Notes: generated by a model from the sequence alone, not told the origin. Positions 35,112 to 45,194 are shown, counted from the first letter of the stretch. The stretch is DNA of 64,000 nucleotides from Pseudomonas sp. CFBP 13711 (GCF_014842265.1 NZ_JACYVI010000008.1:1-64000); one strand, 5' to 3'. Program-made: numbers and translations.

Positions 35112-36719
35112 TCAGTGACGGAAATGGCGCATGCCGGTGAATACCATCGCGATGCCTGCTTCGTCCGCTGCCGCAATCACCTCGGCGTCGCGCATCGAGC
35201 CGCCTGGCTGGATCACTGCGGTGATGCCAACCTTGGCCGCATTGTCGATGCCGTCGCGGAACGGGAAGAACGCATCGGAAGCCATGACAGCGCCCTGCAC
35301 CTGCAAACCGGCGTGTTCGGCCTTGATCGCCGCGATGCGCGCGGAGTTCACGCGGCTCATCTGGCCTGCGCCGACGCCGATGGTCTGGCGGTTCTTGGCG
35401 TAAACGATGGCGTTGGACTTCACGTACTTGGCGACTTTCCAGGCGAAGATCAGGTCGTGGACTTCCTGCTCGGTCGGCGCGCGCTGGGTGACCACTTTCA
35501 GGTCGTCGGCGCCGATCATGCCGATGTCGCGGCTCTGCACCAGCAGCCCACCGTTGACGCGCTTGTAATCCCAGGCCGGCGCGCGCTCGGCGTCCCACTG
35601 GCCGCTGGTCAACAGGCGCACGTTGGCTTTGCTGGCGATGATGGCCTGGGCTTCGGCGCTGACGCTCGGGGCGATGATCACTTCGACAAACTGACGCTCG
35701 ACGATGGCCTTGGCCGTCTCGGCATCCAGTTCACGGTTGAAGGCGATGATGCCGCCGAACGCCGATTCGCTGTCGGTGGCGTAGGCCAGCTCGTAGGCCT
35801 GACGAATCCCGCCTTCGGCATCCGGGCTTACTGCAACGCCGCACGGGTTGGCGTGCTTGACGATCACGCACGCGGGTTTGACGAAGCTCTTCACGCACTC
35901 AAGCGCCGCGTCGGTATCGGCGACGTTGTTGTAGGAAAGCTCTTTGCCTTGCAGCTGGGTCGCGGTGGCGATGCCCACTTCGGCGGGCTTGGCTTCAACG
36001 TAGAACGCCGCGCTCTGGTGCGGGTTCTCGCCGTAGCGCATTTCCTGCGCCTTGACGAACTGAGTGTTGAAGGTGCGCGGGAATTCGCTGCGGCCTTCGG
36101 TGCTCAGGGTTTCAGCGGACTGGTCAACGCTGCCCAGGTAGTTGGCGATCATGCCGTCGTAGGCCGCGGTGTGCTCGAAAGCCTTGAGCATCAGATCGAA
36201 GCGCTGCGCGTAAGTCAGGCCACCGGACTTGAGGCTTTCCAGCACGTTCGTGTAATCGCTGGCGTTGACGACGATGGCGACGTCTTTGTGGTTTTTAGCG
36301 GCGGAGCGAACCATGGTCGGGCCGCCGATATCGATGTTCTCGATGGCCGTAGGCAGGTCGCAGCCCGGCTTGGAAACCGTGGCTTCGAACGGATAGAGAT
36401 TCACGGCGACCAGATCGATCGGCTTGATGCCGTGTTCGCTCATGATGGCGTCGTCGATGCCGCGACGGCCGAGGATGCCGCCGTGGATTTTCGGGTGCAG
36501 CGTCTTGACCCGGCCGTCCATCATTTCAGCGAAGCCGGTGTAATCGGCGACTTCTACTGCGGCAACGCCGTTGTCCTTGAGCAGCTTGAACGTACCGCCA
36601 GTGGAGAGGATCTCGACACCGAGGGCTTCGAGTTCACGCGCGAATTCAAGGATGCCGGTCTTGTCGGATACGCTGATCAAGGCGCGGCGGATCGGCAGGC
36701 GGGTCGTCTGGTCGGTCAT
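35112..36719 (-). CDS. purH: Bifunctional AICAR transformylase/IMP cyclohydrolase
   Basis: This 535-residue enzyme performs the last two steps to IMP. The N-terminal cyclohydrolase part begins RRALISVSDKTGILEFAREL with VKTLHPKIHGGILGRR. The C-terminal transformylase part carries KHANPCGVAV and SDAFFPFRDGIDNAAKVG. I use the ATG at 36719 (MTDQTTRLPIR), the usual start. It follows fis by about 80 bases with a terminator between. Confidence 0.97.
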   Translation of the reverse strand: MTDQTTRLPIRRALISVSDKTGILEFARELEALGVEILSTGGTFKLLKDNGVAAVEVADYTGFAEMMDGRVKTLHPKIHGGILGRRGIDDAIMSEHGIKPIDLVAVNLYPFEATVSKPGCDLPTAIENIDIGGPTMVRSAAKNHKDVAIVVNASDYTNVLESLKSGGLTYAQRFDLMLKAFEHTAAYDGMIANYLGSVDQSAETLSTEGRSEFPRTFNTQFVKAQEMRYGENPHQSAAFYVEAKPAEVGIATATQLQGKELSYNNVADTDAALECVKSFVKPACVIVKHANPCGVAVSPDAEGGIRQAYELAYATDSESAFGGIIAFNRELDAETAKAIVERQFVEVIIAPSVSAEAQAIIASKANVRLLTSGQWDAERAPAWDYKRVNGGLLVQSRDIGMIGADDLKVVTQRAPTEQEVHDLIFAWKVAKYVKSNAIVYAKNRQTIGVGAGQMSRVNSARIAAIKAEHAGLQVQGAVMASDAFFPFRDGIDNAAKVGITAVIQPGGSMRDAEVIAAADEAGIAMVFTGMRHFRH

Positions 36720-36751
36720 CTCAACTTCCATCAAAAGCAAAAGAATTTTGC

Positions 36752-36782
36752 AAAAAAAACGACCGCATTGAAGTGAGGTCGC
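36752..36782 (-). terminator. Rho-independent terminator after fis
   Basis: On the minus strand CGACC (36781-36777) and GGTCG (36764-36760) form a stem that is followed directly by eight T residues (36759-36752). It sits 16 bases past the fis stop and separates dusB-fis from purH. Confidence 0.75.
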
Positions 36783-36797
36783 TTGTTTTTCGGATGC

Positions 36798-37118
36798 TTA
36801 CAGCAGGTCGTACTGCTTGAGTTTCTTGCGCAGGGTGCCGCGGTTCAGCCCCAGCAGCTCGGAGGCCTTGGTCTGGTTGCCCTTCACGTAGTTCATCACG
36901 CACTCGAGCAACGGCGCCTCGACTTCCGAGAGCACCAGGTTGTAGACATCAGTGACGGCCGCACCTTCCAGATGAGCGAAGTAGTTGTGCAACGCCTTCT
37001 CGACGCTTCCGCGCAGGGTCTGACCCTCTTCGCTCGGCGTATTGAGGTGTTGTTTCAAATTGACGTTGTCGCTCACGGGTGTTGTTCCACTCACTAAAGT
37101 CTCAGTCATCATCGTCAT
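36798..37118 (-). CDS. fis: DNA-binding protein Fis
   Basis: A nucleoid-associated protein of 106 residues that bends DNA and tunes rRNA and many other promoters. The C-terminal helix-turn-helix VKGNQTKASELLGLNRGTLR is intact, and MTMMTETLVSGTTPVSDN is the normal Pseudomonas N-terminus. It overlaps dusB by four bases; the dusB-fis pair is widely conserved in gammaproteobacteria. Confidence 0.98.
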   Translation of the reverse strand: MTMMTETLVSGTTPVSDNVNLKQHLNTPSEEGQTLRGSVEKALHNYFAHLEGAAVTDVYNLVLSEVEAPLLECVMNYVKGNQTKASELLGLNRGTLRKKLKQYDLL

Positions 37119-38128
37119 GCGGCCACCTCTTCTTCGTTCCCTGCCGGGCGGGATTTATCGCGCTGGGAAAAGAACTCCCGAACGTTGGCGCACTGTGCTT
37201 CTGTATCGTCCAAACGGTTGAAAAGGGCGCGAAACTCCCGGGCGCCCGGCAACGTTGCGAGGTACCAGCCGACGTGTTTGCGGGCGATTCGCACGCCCAT
37301 CACGTCGCCATAGAACGTGTGAAGCGCAGCCAGATGCTCTAGCAGAATGCGTTCCACTTCACCGACGGGCAGGCCCGGAAGTTTTTCCCCGGTCTGCAGG
37401 TAGTGTTCTATCTCGCGAAAAATCCATGGGCGCCCCTGGGCGGCCCGGCCAATCAACAGCCCGTCAGCGCCGGTAGCGTCGAGGACGTAGCGGGCCTTTT
37501 CCGGTGAATCGATGTCGCCGTTGGCAAACACCGGGATGGACACCGCCTGCTTGATGGCGGCGATGGTGTCGTACTCGGCTTCACCGGTGTAGAGATCGGC
37601 ACGGGTTCTCCCGTGTACCGCCAGTGCCTGAATGCCGGCTTGCTCGGCGATTCTGGCGACGGTCAGACCGTTCTTGTTCGCCCGGTCCCAGCCGGTGCGA
37701 ATCTTCAGCGTGACCGGTACCTCGACTGCCGCGACCACCGCGTGCAGGATTTCGGTCACTAACTGTTCATCTTTCAACAGCGCCGAGCCAGCGGCCTTGT
37801 TGCAGACCTTTTTTGCCGGGCAACCCATGTTGATGTCGATGATCTGCGCGCCGAGTTCGACATTGGCGCGTGCTGCATCCGCAAGCATCTGCGGGTCCCC
37901 GCCAGCGATCTGTACCGAGCGTGGCTCGGGATCGCCTTCGTGAATCATGCGCAACCGCGACTTGCGGCTGTTCCAGAGGCTCATGTCGCTGGTGACCATT
38001 TCCGAGACCACCAGGCCTGCGCCGAGCTGGCGACAGAGTTGTCGGAAGGGCTGGTCGGTGACACCCGCCATCGGGGCGAGAATCAAGCCGTTTTGCAATG
38101 TGTAAGGGCCGATGCGTACCGCCGACAT
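37115..38128 (-). CDS. dusB: tRNA-dihydrouridine synthase B
   Basis: A 337-residue FMN enzyme that reduces uridine in the tRNA D-loop. It shows APMAGVTDQPFRQLCRQLGA, the catalytic-cysteine stretch NMGCPAKKVCNKAAGSALL, and the FMN phosphate region VFANGDIDSPEKA with GADGLLIGRAAQG. The 277 bases upstream contain no gene and probably hold the dusB-fis promoter. Confidence 0.97.
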   Translation of the reverse strand: MSAVRIGPYTLQNGLILAPMAGVTDQPFRQLCRQLGAGLVVSEMVTSDMSLWNSRKSRLRMIHEGDPEPRSVQIAGGDPQMLADAARANVELGAQIIDINMGCPAKKVCNKAAGSALLKDEQLVTEILHAVVAAVEVPVTLKIRTGWDRANKNGLTVARIAEQAGIQALAVHGRTRADLYTGEAEYDTIAAIKQAVSIPVFANGDIDSPEKARYVLDATGADGLLIGRAAQGRPWIFREIEHYLQTGEKLPGLPVGEVERILLEHLAALHTFYGDVMGVRIARKHVGWYLATLPGAREFRALFNRLDDTEAQCANVREFFSQRDKSRPAGNEEEVAA

Positions 38129-38405
38129 AGGGTGACCTGTTGTGGGGCCGAATCACGAGGTCTGGTCCGAAAAGTGCTTCAGCGCCAATTCAGACGGGAC
38201 CCAGAGTATGAAAAAGGGTGGGCATGATACCCGCTCTCGATGACTGGATAAAGGCTGAATTGGATAAAATCTGAACAGCTCCGTTCTTATCGCGAACGGT
38301 TAGGTTTAGGCCGGTATTGTCATAAAAGTGTCGTCGAATTTCGGGCATCCCGTCCCGCGCAGGGTGCTGCATTTCGGTGCGGACAAACCCGCAACGGGCG
38401 GTGTT

Positions 38406-39782
38406 TTACTCCGGCGAACGGAAGCTCAGGCTGTAGTTCGCCGCCTTGGGGCCCGGATCGAGAATGTCCAGTGCGATATGAATCGGCGTCTGCGGCGGCA
38501 TCTCGTCCTTGCCCGCCAGCTCGCCGCTCAGGTACTCGCCCGGTTTGAATCGACGACTGGCGATCAACTGACCGGTCGCATCGGCAAAGCGTAGTTCGAG
38601 CAGCGGGAACGGCTGGGAAAAGGACGCGCGGTTGTAGATGATCGCGTCAACCACCAGCGCACCCTGGAATTCGGGGTGGCTGCGCACGACAAGGTTGCTG
38701 CTCTTGAGCAGTTTGATATCAACCTTGGACGGGACCTTGCAGCCGAGTGTCGGGCACAGATCCTGGAAGAGGGGGCGGTACTGATCCTGCCGCGCGAGTT
38801 CTTCGAAGTGGTAGGCAACGTATTGCCCGGCCAGCGCGCCCAACGCAATCAGGATCAACAGCATCCACAGCAGGCGCCGACCCCAGCGCGGTTTGGGTTT
38901 TTGCCAGGACAACTGCAGCGGATCATCCGTCAGATCGAGCAGCGCCCTGTCCCGCAGACCCGGTTCATTGCGCCCGCCGCGCTTGCCGCCGGCAGCAGCG
39001 AGCGGGGCCTCGTCGTCTTCATCATCGTGACGGGCGCTGAGGCGATCCTGATCGTCATGGGTGTCGAGGGCGGAGAAGCGTTCCGACGGCTGATCATCGG
39101 GTTCGCCTTGAGGCTGGAGCGAGTGGGGGCGAGCCGATTCGTCGTCCAGGTCGTCCGGGGTAAGCGAGAATGACGGCTCGGTGCGATGACGGTCCTGCGG
39201 GTTGATCGGCTCGTCCAGCGGGCCTTCGTCTATCGTGTGGTCGGTATGCTCTTCGCGTTCCTCAAGCACTTCGGCGCGCAGTTCGGGGAGCCGGTCGACA
39301 TCGTCGTCACTCATGCCGTGGGCCCACGACTCCTGCGCGACGTCAGGCTCGTCGCGCCTTGCGCTGAAGGACTCGACTTCGTCGTGATCGAGCGCCTTGC
39401 TGACACGACCGAAGGACTCGGGCAGTTGAGTCTCGCGCTGTTCGAGACGGGCCAGTTCCACGTCGAGATCGTCCAGGTCCAGGCTGTCCAGATCGACTTC
39501 ACGCTCTTCACGCTTGACCGGCAGTGGCGCTGGCTGGATGACAACGAGTGACTGCGTCGCGAGAATTTCCGGTTTTTTCTCAACGGATTCGCTATTTGGC
39601 ACTGAAGTCAGCGGCGCTTCCGGGGGCGTCCCGCCGCGTTGTTCCAGCAGCTGCTTTGCGGCGTTGAACACCTGCAGGCATGAGCCACAGCGCACCATGC
39701 CTCTGGCCACACTCAACTGAGCGTGACTGACGCGGAAACTGGTCTGGCAATGCGGGCACTGAGTGACGAAGCTGTCGGTCAT
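38406..39782 (-). CDS. Zinc-ribbon and DUF3426 membrane protein
   Basis: 458 residues. A zinc ribbon of the MJ0042 type is at the N-terminus (CPHCQTSF and RCGSCLQVFNA), followed by about 250 acidic, low-complexity residues rich in Asp/Glu. A membrane helix follows near 310 (LLWMLLILIALGALAGQYVA), then a C-terminal DUF3426 domain of about 130 residues. The counterpart in P. aeruginosa sits in the same place between dusB and prmA. Function unknown. Confidence 0.9.
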   Translation of the reverse strand: MTDSFVTQCPHCQTSFRVSHAQLSVARGMVRCGSCLQVFNAAKQLLEQRGGTPPEAPLTSVPNSESVEKKPEILATQSLVVIQPAPLPVKREEREVDLDSLDLDDLDVELARLEQRETQLPESFGRVSKALDHDEVESFSARRDEPDVAQESWAHGMSDDDVDRLPELRAEVLEEREEHTDHTIDEGPLDEPINPQDRHRTEPSFSLTPDDLDDESARPHSLQPQGEPDDQPSERFSALDTHDDQDRLSARHDDEDDEAPLAAAGGKRGGRNEPGLRDRALLDLTDDPLQLSWQKPKPRWGRRLLWMLLILIALGALAGQYVAYHFEELARQDQYRPLFQDLCPTLGCKVPSKVDIKLLKSSNLVVRSHPEFQGALVVDAIIYNRASFSQPFPLLELRFADATGQLIASRRFKPGEYLSGELAGKDEMPPQTPIHIALDILDPGPKAANYSLSFRSPE

Positions 39783-39837
39783 GCGGGTATCCGGGGTTAA
39801 AGAGCGCCTGATGGTTGGATCTTAGGGCAACTGGCTG

Positions 39838-40716
39838 TCAGCGGCGACGACCGGTGATCCGTACCCAGCCTTCGCGGTTGGCAATCGGGTCCAGCTCGAA
39901 GGTGTCGGCGTAGGCGGCAGCGACTTCATCGCCTTGCTCGGCAAGGATGCCGGACAGCGCCAGACGGCCGCCGGGCTTGACCAGGCTCGCTAACTGCGGC
40001 GCCAGAGAAACCAGCGGGCCGGCGAGGATATTGGCGACCAACACGTCGGCCTGCACCTGGGGCAGGTCTTCAGGCAAGTACAACGGAAATTTCTCGGCCG
40101 GGACGTTGTTGCGGCCGGCATTGTCGCGCGAGGCTTCGAGGGCCTGGACGTCGATGTCGGTGCCGACCGCCTGTTCGGCGCCCAACAGCAACGCGGCGAT
40201 GGCGAGAATGCCGGAACCGCAGCCGAAATCCAGCACATTACAGCCGGCGAGGTCCTGACCGTCGAGCCACTCAAGGCACAGCGCAGTGGTCGGGTGGGTG
40301 CCCGTGCCGAACGCCAGGCCCGGGTCGAGCAACAGATTGACTGCGTCGGGTTCCGGCGCGGCGTGCCAGCTCGGCACGATCCACAACCGCTGGCCGAAGC
40401 GCATCGGGTTGAAGTTGTCCATCCAGCTGCGTTCCCAATCCTGATCTTCGATCACTTCATGGGTGTGTTCCGGCAGCTCGGCGTCGGTGAGCAATCTCAG
40501 GTGAGCGAGCACGTGATCGGCATCGGTGTCGGCTTCGAACAGCGCCAGCAGGTGCGTGTGCGACCACAGCGGCGTGGTGTTCAGCTCTGGCTCGAAGATC
40601 GGCTGGTCTTCAGCGTCCATGAACGTCACCGATACGGCGCCGACTTCGAGCAGCGCGTCTTCGTAGGTTTCGGCTTGTTCTGGGCTAATGGCGAGACGGA
40701 CTTGCAGCCAAGGCAT
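39838..40716 (-). CDS. prmA: Ribosomal protein L11 methyltransferase
   Basis: A SAM-dependent enzyme of 292 residues that trimethylates ribosomal protein L11. The start is the ATG at 40716 (MPWLQVRLAISPEQAET), matching the usual length; longer frames run into untranslated sequence. Motifs are LDPGLAFGTGTHPTTALCLE, VLDFGCGSGILAIAALL and VLVANILAGPL. Confidence 0.97.
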   Translation of the reverse strand: MPWLQVRLAISPEQAETYEDALLEVGAVSVTFMDAEDQPIFEPELNTTPLWSHTHLLALFEADTDADHVLAHLRLLTDAELPEHTHEVIEDQDWERSWMDNFNPMRFGQRLWIVPSWHAAPEPDAVNLLLDPGLAFGTGTHPTTALCLEWLDGQDLAGCNVLDFGCGSGILAIAALLLGAEQAVGTDIDVQALEASRDNAGRNNVPAEKFPLYLPEDLPQVQADVLVANILAGPLVSLAPQLASLVKPGGRLALSGILAEQGDEVAAAYADTFELDPIANREGWVRITGRRR

Positions 40717-40839
40717 GGCGGGTGACCTTCGAGTTGGAAAATTGAAAAGGGGGCCGACGGCCACGAAAGACCGGCAAGTTTACGGGGTTCGCGGGGAAAC
40801 AACAAAGCGGGTGTCGCAGCGATGCCGGTCCTGCTAAAA

Positions 40840-40871
40840 CCAACAAAGCCGCTCGAGAGCGGCTTTGTTGG
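40840..40871. terminator. Terminator after accC
   Basis: CCAACAAAGCCGCTC and GAGAGCGGCTTTGTTGG form a nearly perfect stem of about 14 pairs 22 bases past the accC stop, with A-rich and T-rich sides giving possible function in both directions. Confidence 0.8.
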
Positions 40872-40892
40872 TCTGTCGCACTTACTGGCGGA

Positions 40893-42242
40893 TCAATGCT
40901 TGTCAGCGGCCAGCTTGTGTTCCAGGTAGTGAATGTTGACGCCGCCTTCGCAGAAGCCTTCATCGCGGGTCAGATCACGGTGCAGCGGGATGTTGGTCTT
41001 GATGCCGTCGACCACGATTTCATCCAGGGCGTTACGCATGCGCGCCATGGCTTCATCGCGAGTGGCGCCCCAGGTGATCAGCTTGCCGATCAGCGAGTCG
41101 TAGTTGGACGGAACCTTGTAGCCGCTGTACAGGTGCGAATCCACACGCACGCCGTTGCCGCCCGGCGCGTGGAAATGCTTGACCAGGCCCGGACTCGGAA
41201 CAAAGGTTTTCGGGTCTTCAGCGTTGATCCGGCATTCCAGCGCATGCCCGGTGATGACCACGTCATCCTGGGTGTACGACAGCTTGTTGCCGGCGGCGAT
41301 GCTGAGCATCTCCTTGACGATGTCGATACCTGTGACCATTTCCGATACCGGGTGCTCCACCTGAACACGGGTGTTCATTTCGATGAAGTAGAAGCGGCCG
41401 TTCTCGTACAGGAACTCGAACGTGCCAGCGCCACGGTAGCCGATGTCGATGCACGCCTTGACGCATGCCGCGAACACGTCCTTGCGGGCTTGTTCGTCGA
41501 TGAAGGGCGCCGGCGCTTCTTCCAGGACCTTCTGGTGACGGCGCTGCAGGGAGCAGTCGCGATCGCCCAGGTGGATCGCGTGGCCTTGACCGTCGGAAAT
41601 CACCTGCACTTCCACGTGACGTGGGTTGGTCAGGTATTTCTCCAGGTAGACCATCGGGTTGCTGAACCAGGCAGCCGCTTCAGCACGGGTCTGCTTGGCC
41701 GCTTCGATCAAGTCTTCTTCCTTGTGCACCACGCGCATGCCGCGACCACCGCCGCCGCCAGCGGCTTTGATGATCACCGGATAGCCGACTTCACGGCCGA
41801 TGCGCAGCGCGGTTTCTTCGTCTTCCGGCAACGGGCCGTCGGAACCGGGAACGGTTGGCACCTTGGCAAGCTTCATGGCGTCTTTGGCGGAAACCTTGTC
41901 ACCCATCAGGCGAATGGTTTCGGCTTTCGGGCCGATGAACGCGAAGCCGGATTTCTCGACCTGTTCGGCAAAGTCTGCGTTTTCCGCGAGGAAACCGTAG
42001 CCCGGGTGAATCGCCGTGGCGCCGGTCAGCTCAGCTGCCGAAATAATGGCCGGAATGTTCAGGTACGACAGGTTGGCTGGCGCCGGGCCGATACAGACGG
42101 TTTCGTCTGCCAGGCCAAGGTGCATCAGCTCACGGTCTGCCGTGGAATGGACCGCGACGGTCTTGATGCCCAGTTCTTTACAGGCACGCAAGATGCGCAA
42201 GGCGATTTCGCCGCGGTTGGCGATCAGGACTTTTTCCAACAT
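40893..42242 (-). CDS. accC: Acetyl-CoA carboxylase, biotin carboxylase subunit
   Basis: A 449-residue ATP-grasp enzyme that carboxylates biotin on AccB at the first step of fatty acid synthesis. It starts at the ATG at 42242 (MLEKVLIANRGEIALRIL). Visible are IKAAGGGGGRGMRVVH, RDCSLQRRHQKVLEEAPAP and the active-site stretch MNTRVQVEHPVSEMVTG. It lies 17 bases after accB. Confidence 0.98.
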   Translation of the reverse strand: MLEKVLIANRGEIALRILRACKELGIKTVAVHSTADRELMHLGLADETVCIGPAPANLSYLNIPAIISAAELTGATAIHPGYGFLAENADFAEQVEKSGFAFIGPKAETIRLMGDKVSAKDAMKLAKVPTVPGSDGPLPEDEETALRIGREVGYPVIIKAAGGGGGRGMRVVHKEEDLIEAAKQTRAEAAAWFSNPMVYLEKYLTNPRHVEVQVISDGQGHAIHLGDRDCSLQRRHQKVLEEAPAPFIDEQARKDVFAACVKACIDIGYRGAGTFEFLYENGRFYFIEMNTRVQVEHPVSEMVTGIDIVKEMLSIAAGNKLSYTQDDVVITGHALECRINAEDPKTFVPSPGLVKHFHAPGGNGVRVDSHLYSGYKVPSNYDSLIGKLITWGATRDEAMARMRNALDEIVVDGIKTNIPLHRDLTRDEGFCEGGVNIHYLEHKLAADKH

Positions 42243-42259
42243 CGCAGGCTCTCCCCGGT

Positions 42260-42712
42260 TCAAACGATGGTGAACAGCGGCTGGTCATACTCAACCGGCT
42301 GACCGTTTTCTACCAGGATGGATTCGATCGTGCCGCTGACTTCAGCTTCGATGTGGTTCATCATTTTCATCGCTTCAACGATGCAGATGGTGTCGCCTTT
42401 CTTGACGGTCTTGCCGACTTCAACGAACGCTGATGAGCCAGGCGCCGGGGTGCGGTAGAAGGTGCCGACCATTGGAGATTTGACGACGGTGCCGTTGAGC
42501 TTCGGAGCAGAAGGTGCTTCCGCGGCGGCCACTGGCGCTGCAACCGGGGCAGGTGACGGAGCTGCAACCGGAGCAGGCGCGTAGTACTGCTGTGCTGGAG
42601 TCTTGCTGTGACGGCTGATCCGTACGGATTCTTCGCCTTCACGGATTTCCAATTCGTCGATGCCGGACTCTTCCAGCAATTCGATCAGTTTCTTGACTTT
42701 ACGGATATCCAT
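42260..42712 (-). CDS. accB: Biotin carboxyl carrier protein
   Basis: 150 residues with the biotinyl lysine in VEAMKMMNHIEAEVSG. A Pro/Ala-rich linker (PAPVAAPSPAPVAAPVAAAE) joins the N-terminal part MDIRKVKKLIELLEESGIDE to the biotinyl domain. First gene of the accB-accC pair. Confidence 0.98.
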   Translation of the reverse strand: MDIRKVKKLIELLEESGIDELEIREGEESVRISRHSKTPAQQYYAPAPVAAPSPAPVAAPVAAAEAPSAPKLNGTVVKSPMVGTFYRTPAPGSSAFVEVGKTVKKGDTICIVEAMKMMNHIEAEVSGTIESILVENGQPVEYDQPLFTIV

Positions 42713-42792
42713 TAATCATCAACTCCCAAGGGACGGTCAGGGGGATTTGGTAGCCGGTTCCGGCGGTCTGGCTCAGTACGGGACTGTGCCGT

Positions 42793-43245
42793 TCACGCTT
42801 TCGAACTCTTGGCCAATTGTTCCAGGGCGGCCTCCAGGGCCAGTCGGTAACCGCTGGCGCCAAGGCCGCAGATCACGCCTACAGCAACATCTGAAAAGTA
42901 GGAGTGATGGCGGAAAGGTTCGCGCTTGTGCACGTTCGACAGGTGCACTTCGATGAATGGGATGCTCACTCCCAGCAACGCGTCACGTATCGCAACGCTT
43001 GTGTGCGTAAAAGCAGCCGGATTGATCAGGATGAAGTCCACGCCTTCATCGCGTGCAGCGTGGATGCGATCGATCAGCTCGTATTCAGCGTTGCTCTGCA
43101 GGTACATCAGGTGGTGACCGGCTTCGCGCGCACGCTGTTCCAGATCCTGGTTGATATCGGCCAACGTGACCGAGCCATAGATCCCCGGTTCACGGGTCCC
43201 CAGCAGGTTCAGGTTAGGTCCGTGAAGAACCAGAAAAGTCGCCAT
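42793..43245 (-). CDS. aroQ: Type II 3-dehydroquinate dehydratase
   Basis: 150 residues performing the third shikimate step. It shows LHGPNLNLLGTREPGIYGS (with the catalytic Tyr), INPAAFTHTSVAIRDAL and EVHLSNVHKREPFRHHS (catalytic His). The start at 43245 has AAGGAACAC before it; the longer frame upstream is not supported. Confidence 0.97.
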   Translation of the reverse strand: MATFLVLHGPNLNLLGTREPGIYGSVTLADINQDLEQRAREAGHHLMYLQSNAEYELIDRIHAARDEGVDFILINPAAFTHTSVAIRDALLGVSIPFIEVHLSNVHKREPFRHHSYFSDVAVGVICGLGASGYRLALEAALEQLAKSSKA

Positions 43246-43397
43246 CGAGTGTTCCTTGTTGTTCGCGTTTTCGACGCTCACGCACAGAGTGAGCCGCTGA
43301 TGGGCAGCGACTATGCCGGAAAGTACGATGGACTGTCCAGTTACCCACAATATTCAGCACGATGCCCGATGTTCGCGCGAAGTTTGTGACCATGACG

Positions 43398-45194
43398 CTA
43401 AATTTGGTCATTTGCTCTAGAAAGGCGCTCTGCGAAGGCTTCGACGTCGATTTCGCCGACGACACGCACGTTTTCCAGCTCGTTGCCGTTTTTTCCGAAA
43501 AGCAGCAGCGCTGGAGGGCCGAACAGTTTGTAGCGATCCAGCAAGGCGCGTTGCTCGGCGTTACTGTCGGTCATGTCGAAACGGACTAGCCTGAAAGCGC
43601 CCAGCTCACTGGCAATTTTCGGGTCCGGCAGAACTTCGTGCTCGATGACCTTGCAGCTGATGCACCAGTCCGCGTACCAGTCGACCAGAACCGGCTGACC
43701 TGCGCTTTTGGACTCCGCAAGAATTCGGTCCAGTTCACTCGCCTGGGTCACCGTCTGCCAGCGGCTGTCGGACTTTGGCTGGGCGCCGCTCGCAATGACT
43801 TGAGCCTGACCCAGCGGGCGCATCGGGTCAGTCTGACCACTCAGCGCGCCGTACCAGCACGCGAGGGCGTACACCAGCAGGAACAGACCCAGCAATTGGG
43901 CGATGCGGCCTCGGGTGGTCTTTTCGCCCAGCTCCAGCGCACCCAGAAAGATCGCAACGCCGGCTCCTAGCAGCCCGATCAACAGCAACGTGGCTTGCCC
44001 CGGAATCACCCGGCTCAGCAAACCGATGGCCAGGGCCAGCAACAGCACGCCGATGGCGTTCTTGACCGCAACCAGCCATGGCCCGCTTTTCGGCAGCCAC
44101 GCCGCGCCACCCGTTGCCACCAGCACCAGTGGAGCGCCCATGCCCAGGCCCAAAGCGAACAGCTTCAAAGCCCCGCCCAGCGCATCGCCGCTCGCGCTTA
44201 TATAAAGCAGTGCGCCGGCCAATGGTGCTGAGACACAAGGCGAGACCAGCAGGCTTGAAACCACGCCCAGAACCGCTGCTCCCCACAAGGATCCGCCCTG
44301 GGTATTGCCTGCGATGCGGTCCAGCCGGTCATTGAGCGCGCGGGGCAGGCGCAGCTCGAACGCGCCGAACATGGCGATAGCGAAGAGCGCAAAGAACCCG
44401 GCGAACGGCACGAGGACCCATGCCGACTGCAGGCGTGCTTGCAGGTTGAGACCGGCGCCAAACATGCCCATCAGTGCGCCGAGGATGGCGAAGCAGATCG
44501 CCATCGGCAGCACGTAGGCCAGGGACATGGAGAAACCGCGCAGCCCGCCGATCTGCCCGCGCAGGACCACGCCGGAGAGGATCGGCAGCATGGGCAATAC
44601 GCACGGCGTAAAGGTCAGCCCGACTCCGGCGAGGAAAAACAGCGCCAGTTGTTTCCAGCTGAAGGAGGGTAACGGTTGCTCATTGCCTGATGGCGCCGCA
44701 GCAGATGCGTCGGCAGAAGAGGTTGCGCTGCCGCCGATGCTCAGGCGCTCGGTTTCCGGCGGGTAGCAGAGCCCTTTGTCCGCGCATCCCTGATAGGTGA
44801 CGACTAGCGTAAAAGGGCGGTCGTCCCCGGCGTTGCGCGGCAAGTTGACGTCGAGAATGCCGTGATAGACCTCGACGTCGCCAAAGTACTCGTCGTGTTT
44901 CTTTTCGCCGTCTGGCAGTTGCGCGGCGCCGAGGCCGATGTCGGCGGGCTCGGTGCGAAATTGAAAGCGATGGCGATACAGGTAGTAGCCTTCGGTGGCG
45001 ACAAACTGCAACTTGATGGAGTCAGCGGTGGTGTCGCTCAGGTTCAGCTGGAACGCCTGGCGAACCGGCAGGAAGTCCTTGCTGTTGTCGACTGCTGCGC
45101 TGCCCAGTGTGGGGCTCGATCTGTTCTCCAGAAAGCTCGCGCCGACAGCGGGGAGGGCACAGATCAGCAGTAGCAGACAAAGCAGGCGGCGCAT
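43398..45194 (-). CDS. dsbD: Thiol:disulfide interchange protein DsbD
   Basis: A 598-residue inner-membrane protein that carries electrons from cytosolic thioredoxin to periplasmic DsbC/DsbG and cytochrome c maturation. A signal peptide is followed by an N-terminal domain with its Cys pair (CADKGLCYPP), eight membrane segments with TPCVLPM and SPCVSAPLAGALLY, and a C-terminal thioredoxin domain with DWYADWCISCKVIE. All six redox cysteines are present. Located next to aroQ as in P. aeruginosa (dipZ). Confidence 0.96.
   Translation of the reverse strand: MRRLLCLLLLICALPAVGASFLENRSSPTLGSAAVDNSKDFLPVRQAFQLNLSDTTADSIKLQFVATEGYYLYRHRFQFRTEPADIGLGAAQLPDGEKKHDEYFGDVEVYHGILDVNLPRNAGDDRPFTLVVTYQGCADKGLCYPPETERLSIGGSATSSADASAAAPSGNEQPLPSFSWKQLALFFLAGVGLTFTPCVLPMLPILSGVVLRGQIGGLRGFSMSLAYVLPMAICFAILGALMGMFGAGLNLQARLQSAWVLVPFAGFFALFAIAMFGAFELRLPRALNDRLDRIAGNTQGGSLWGAAVLGVVSSLLVSPCVSAPLAGALLYISASGDALGGALKLFALGLGMGAPLVLVATGGAAWLPKSGPWLVAVKNAIGVLLLALAIGLLSRVIPGQATLLLIGLLGAGVAIFLGALELGEKTTRGRIAQLLGLFLLVYALACWYGALSGQTDPMRPLGQAQVIASGAQPKSDSRWQTVTQASELDRILAESKSAGQPVLVDWYADWCISCKVIEHEVLPDPKIASELGAFRLVRFDMTDSNAEQRALLDRYKLFGPPALLLFGKNGNELENVRVVGEIDVEAFAERLSRANDQI

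Noticed and set aside
35115..36776. Plus-strand open frame of 553 codons opposite purH
   Set aside because: Complementary shadow of a certain purH gene; no motif of its own.
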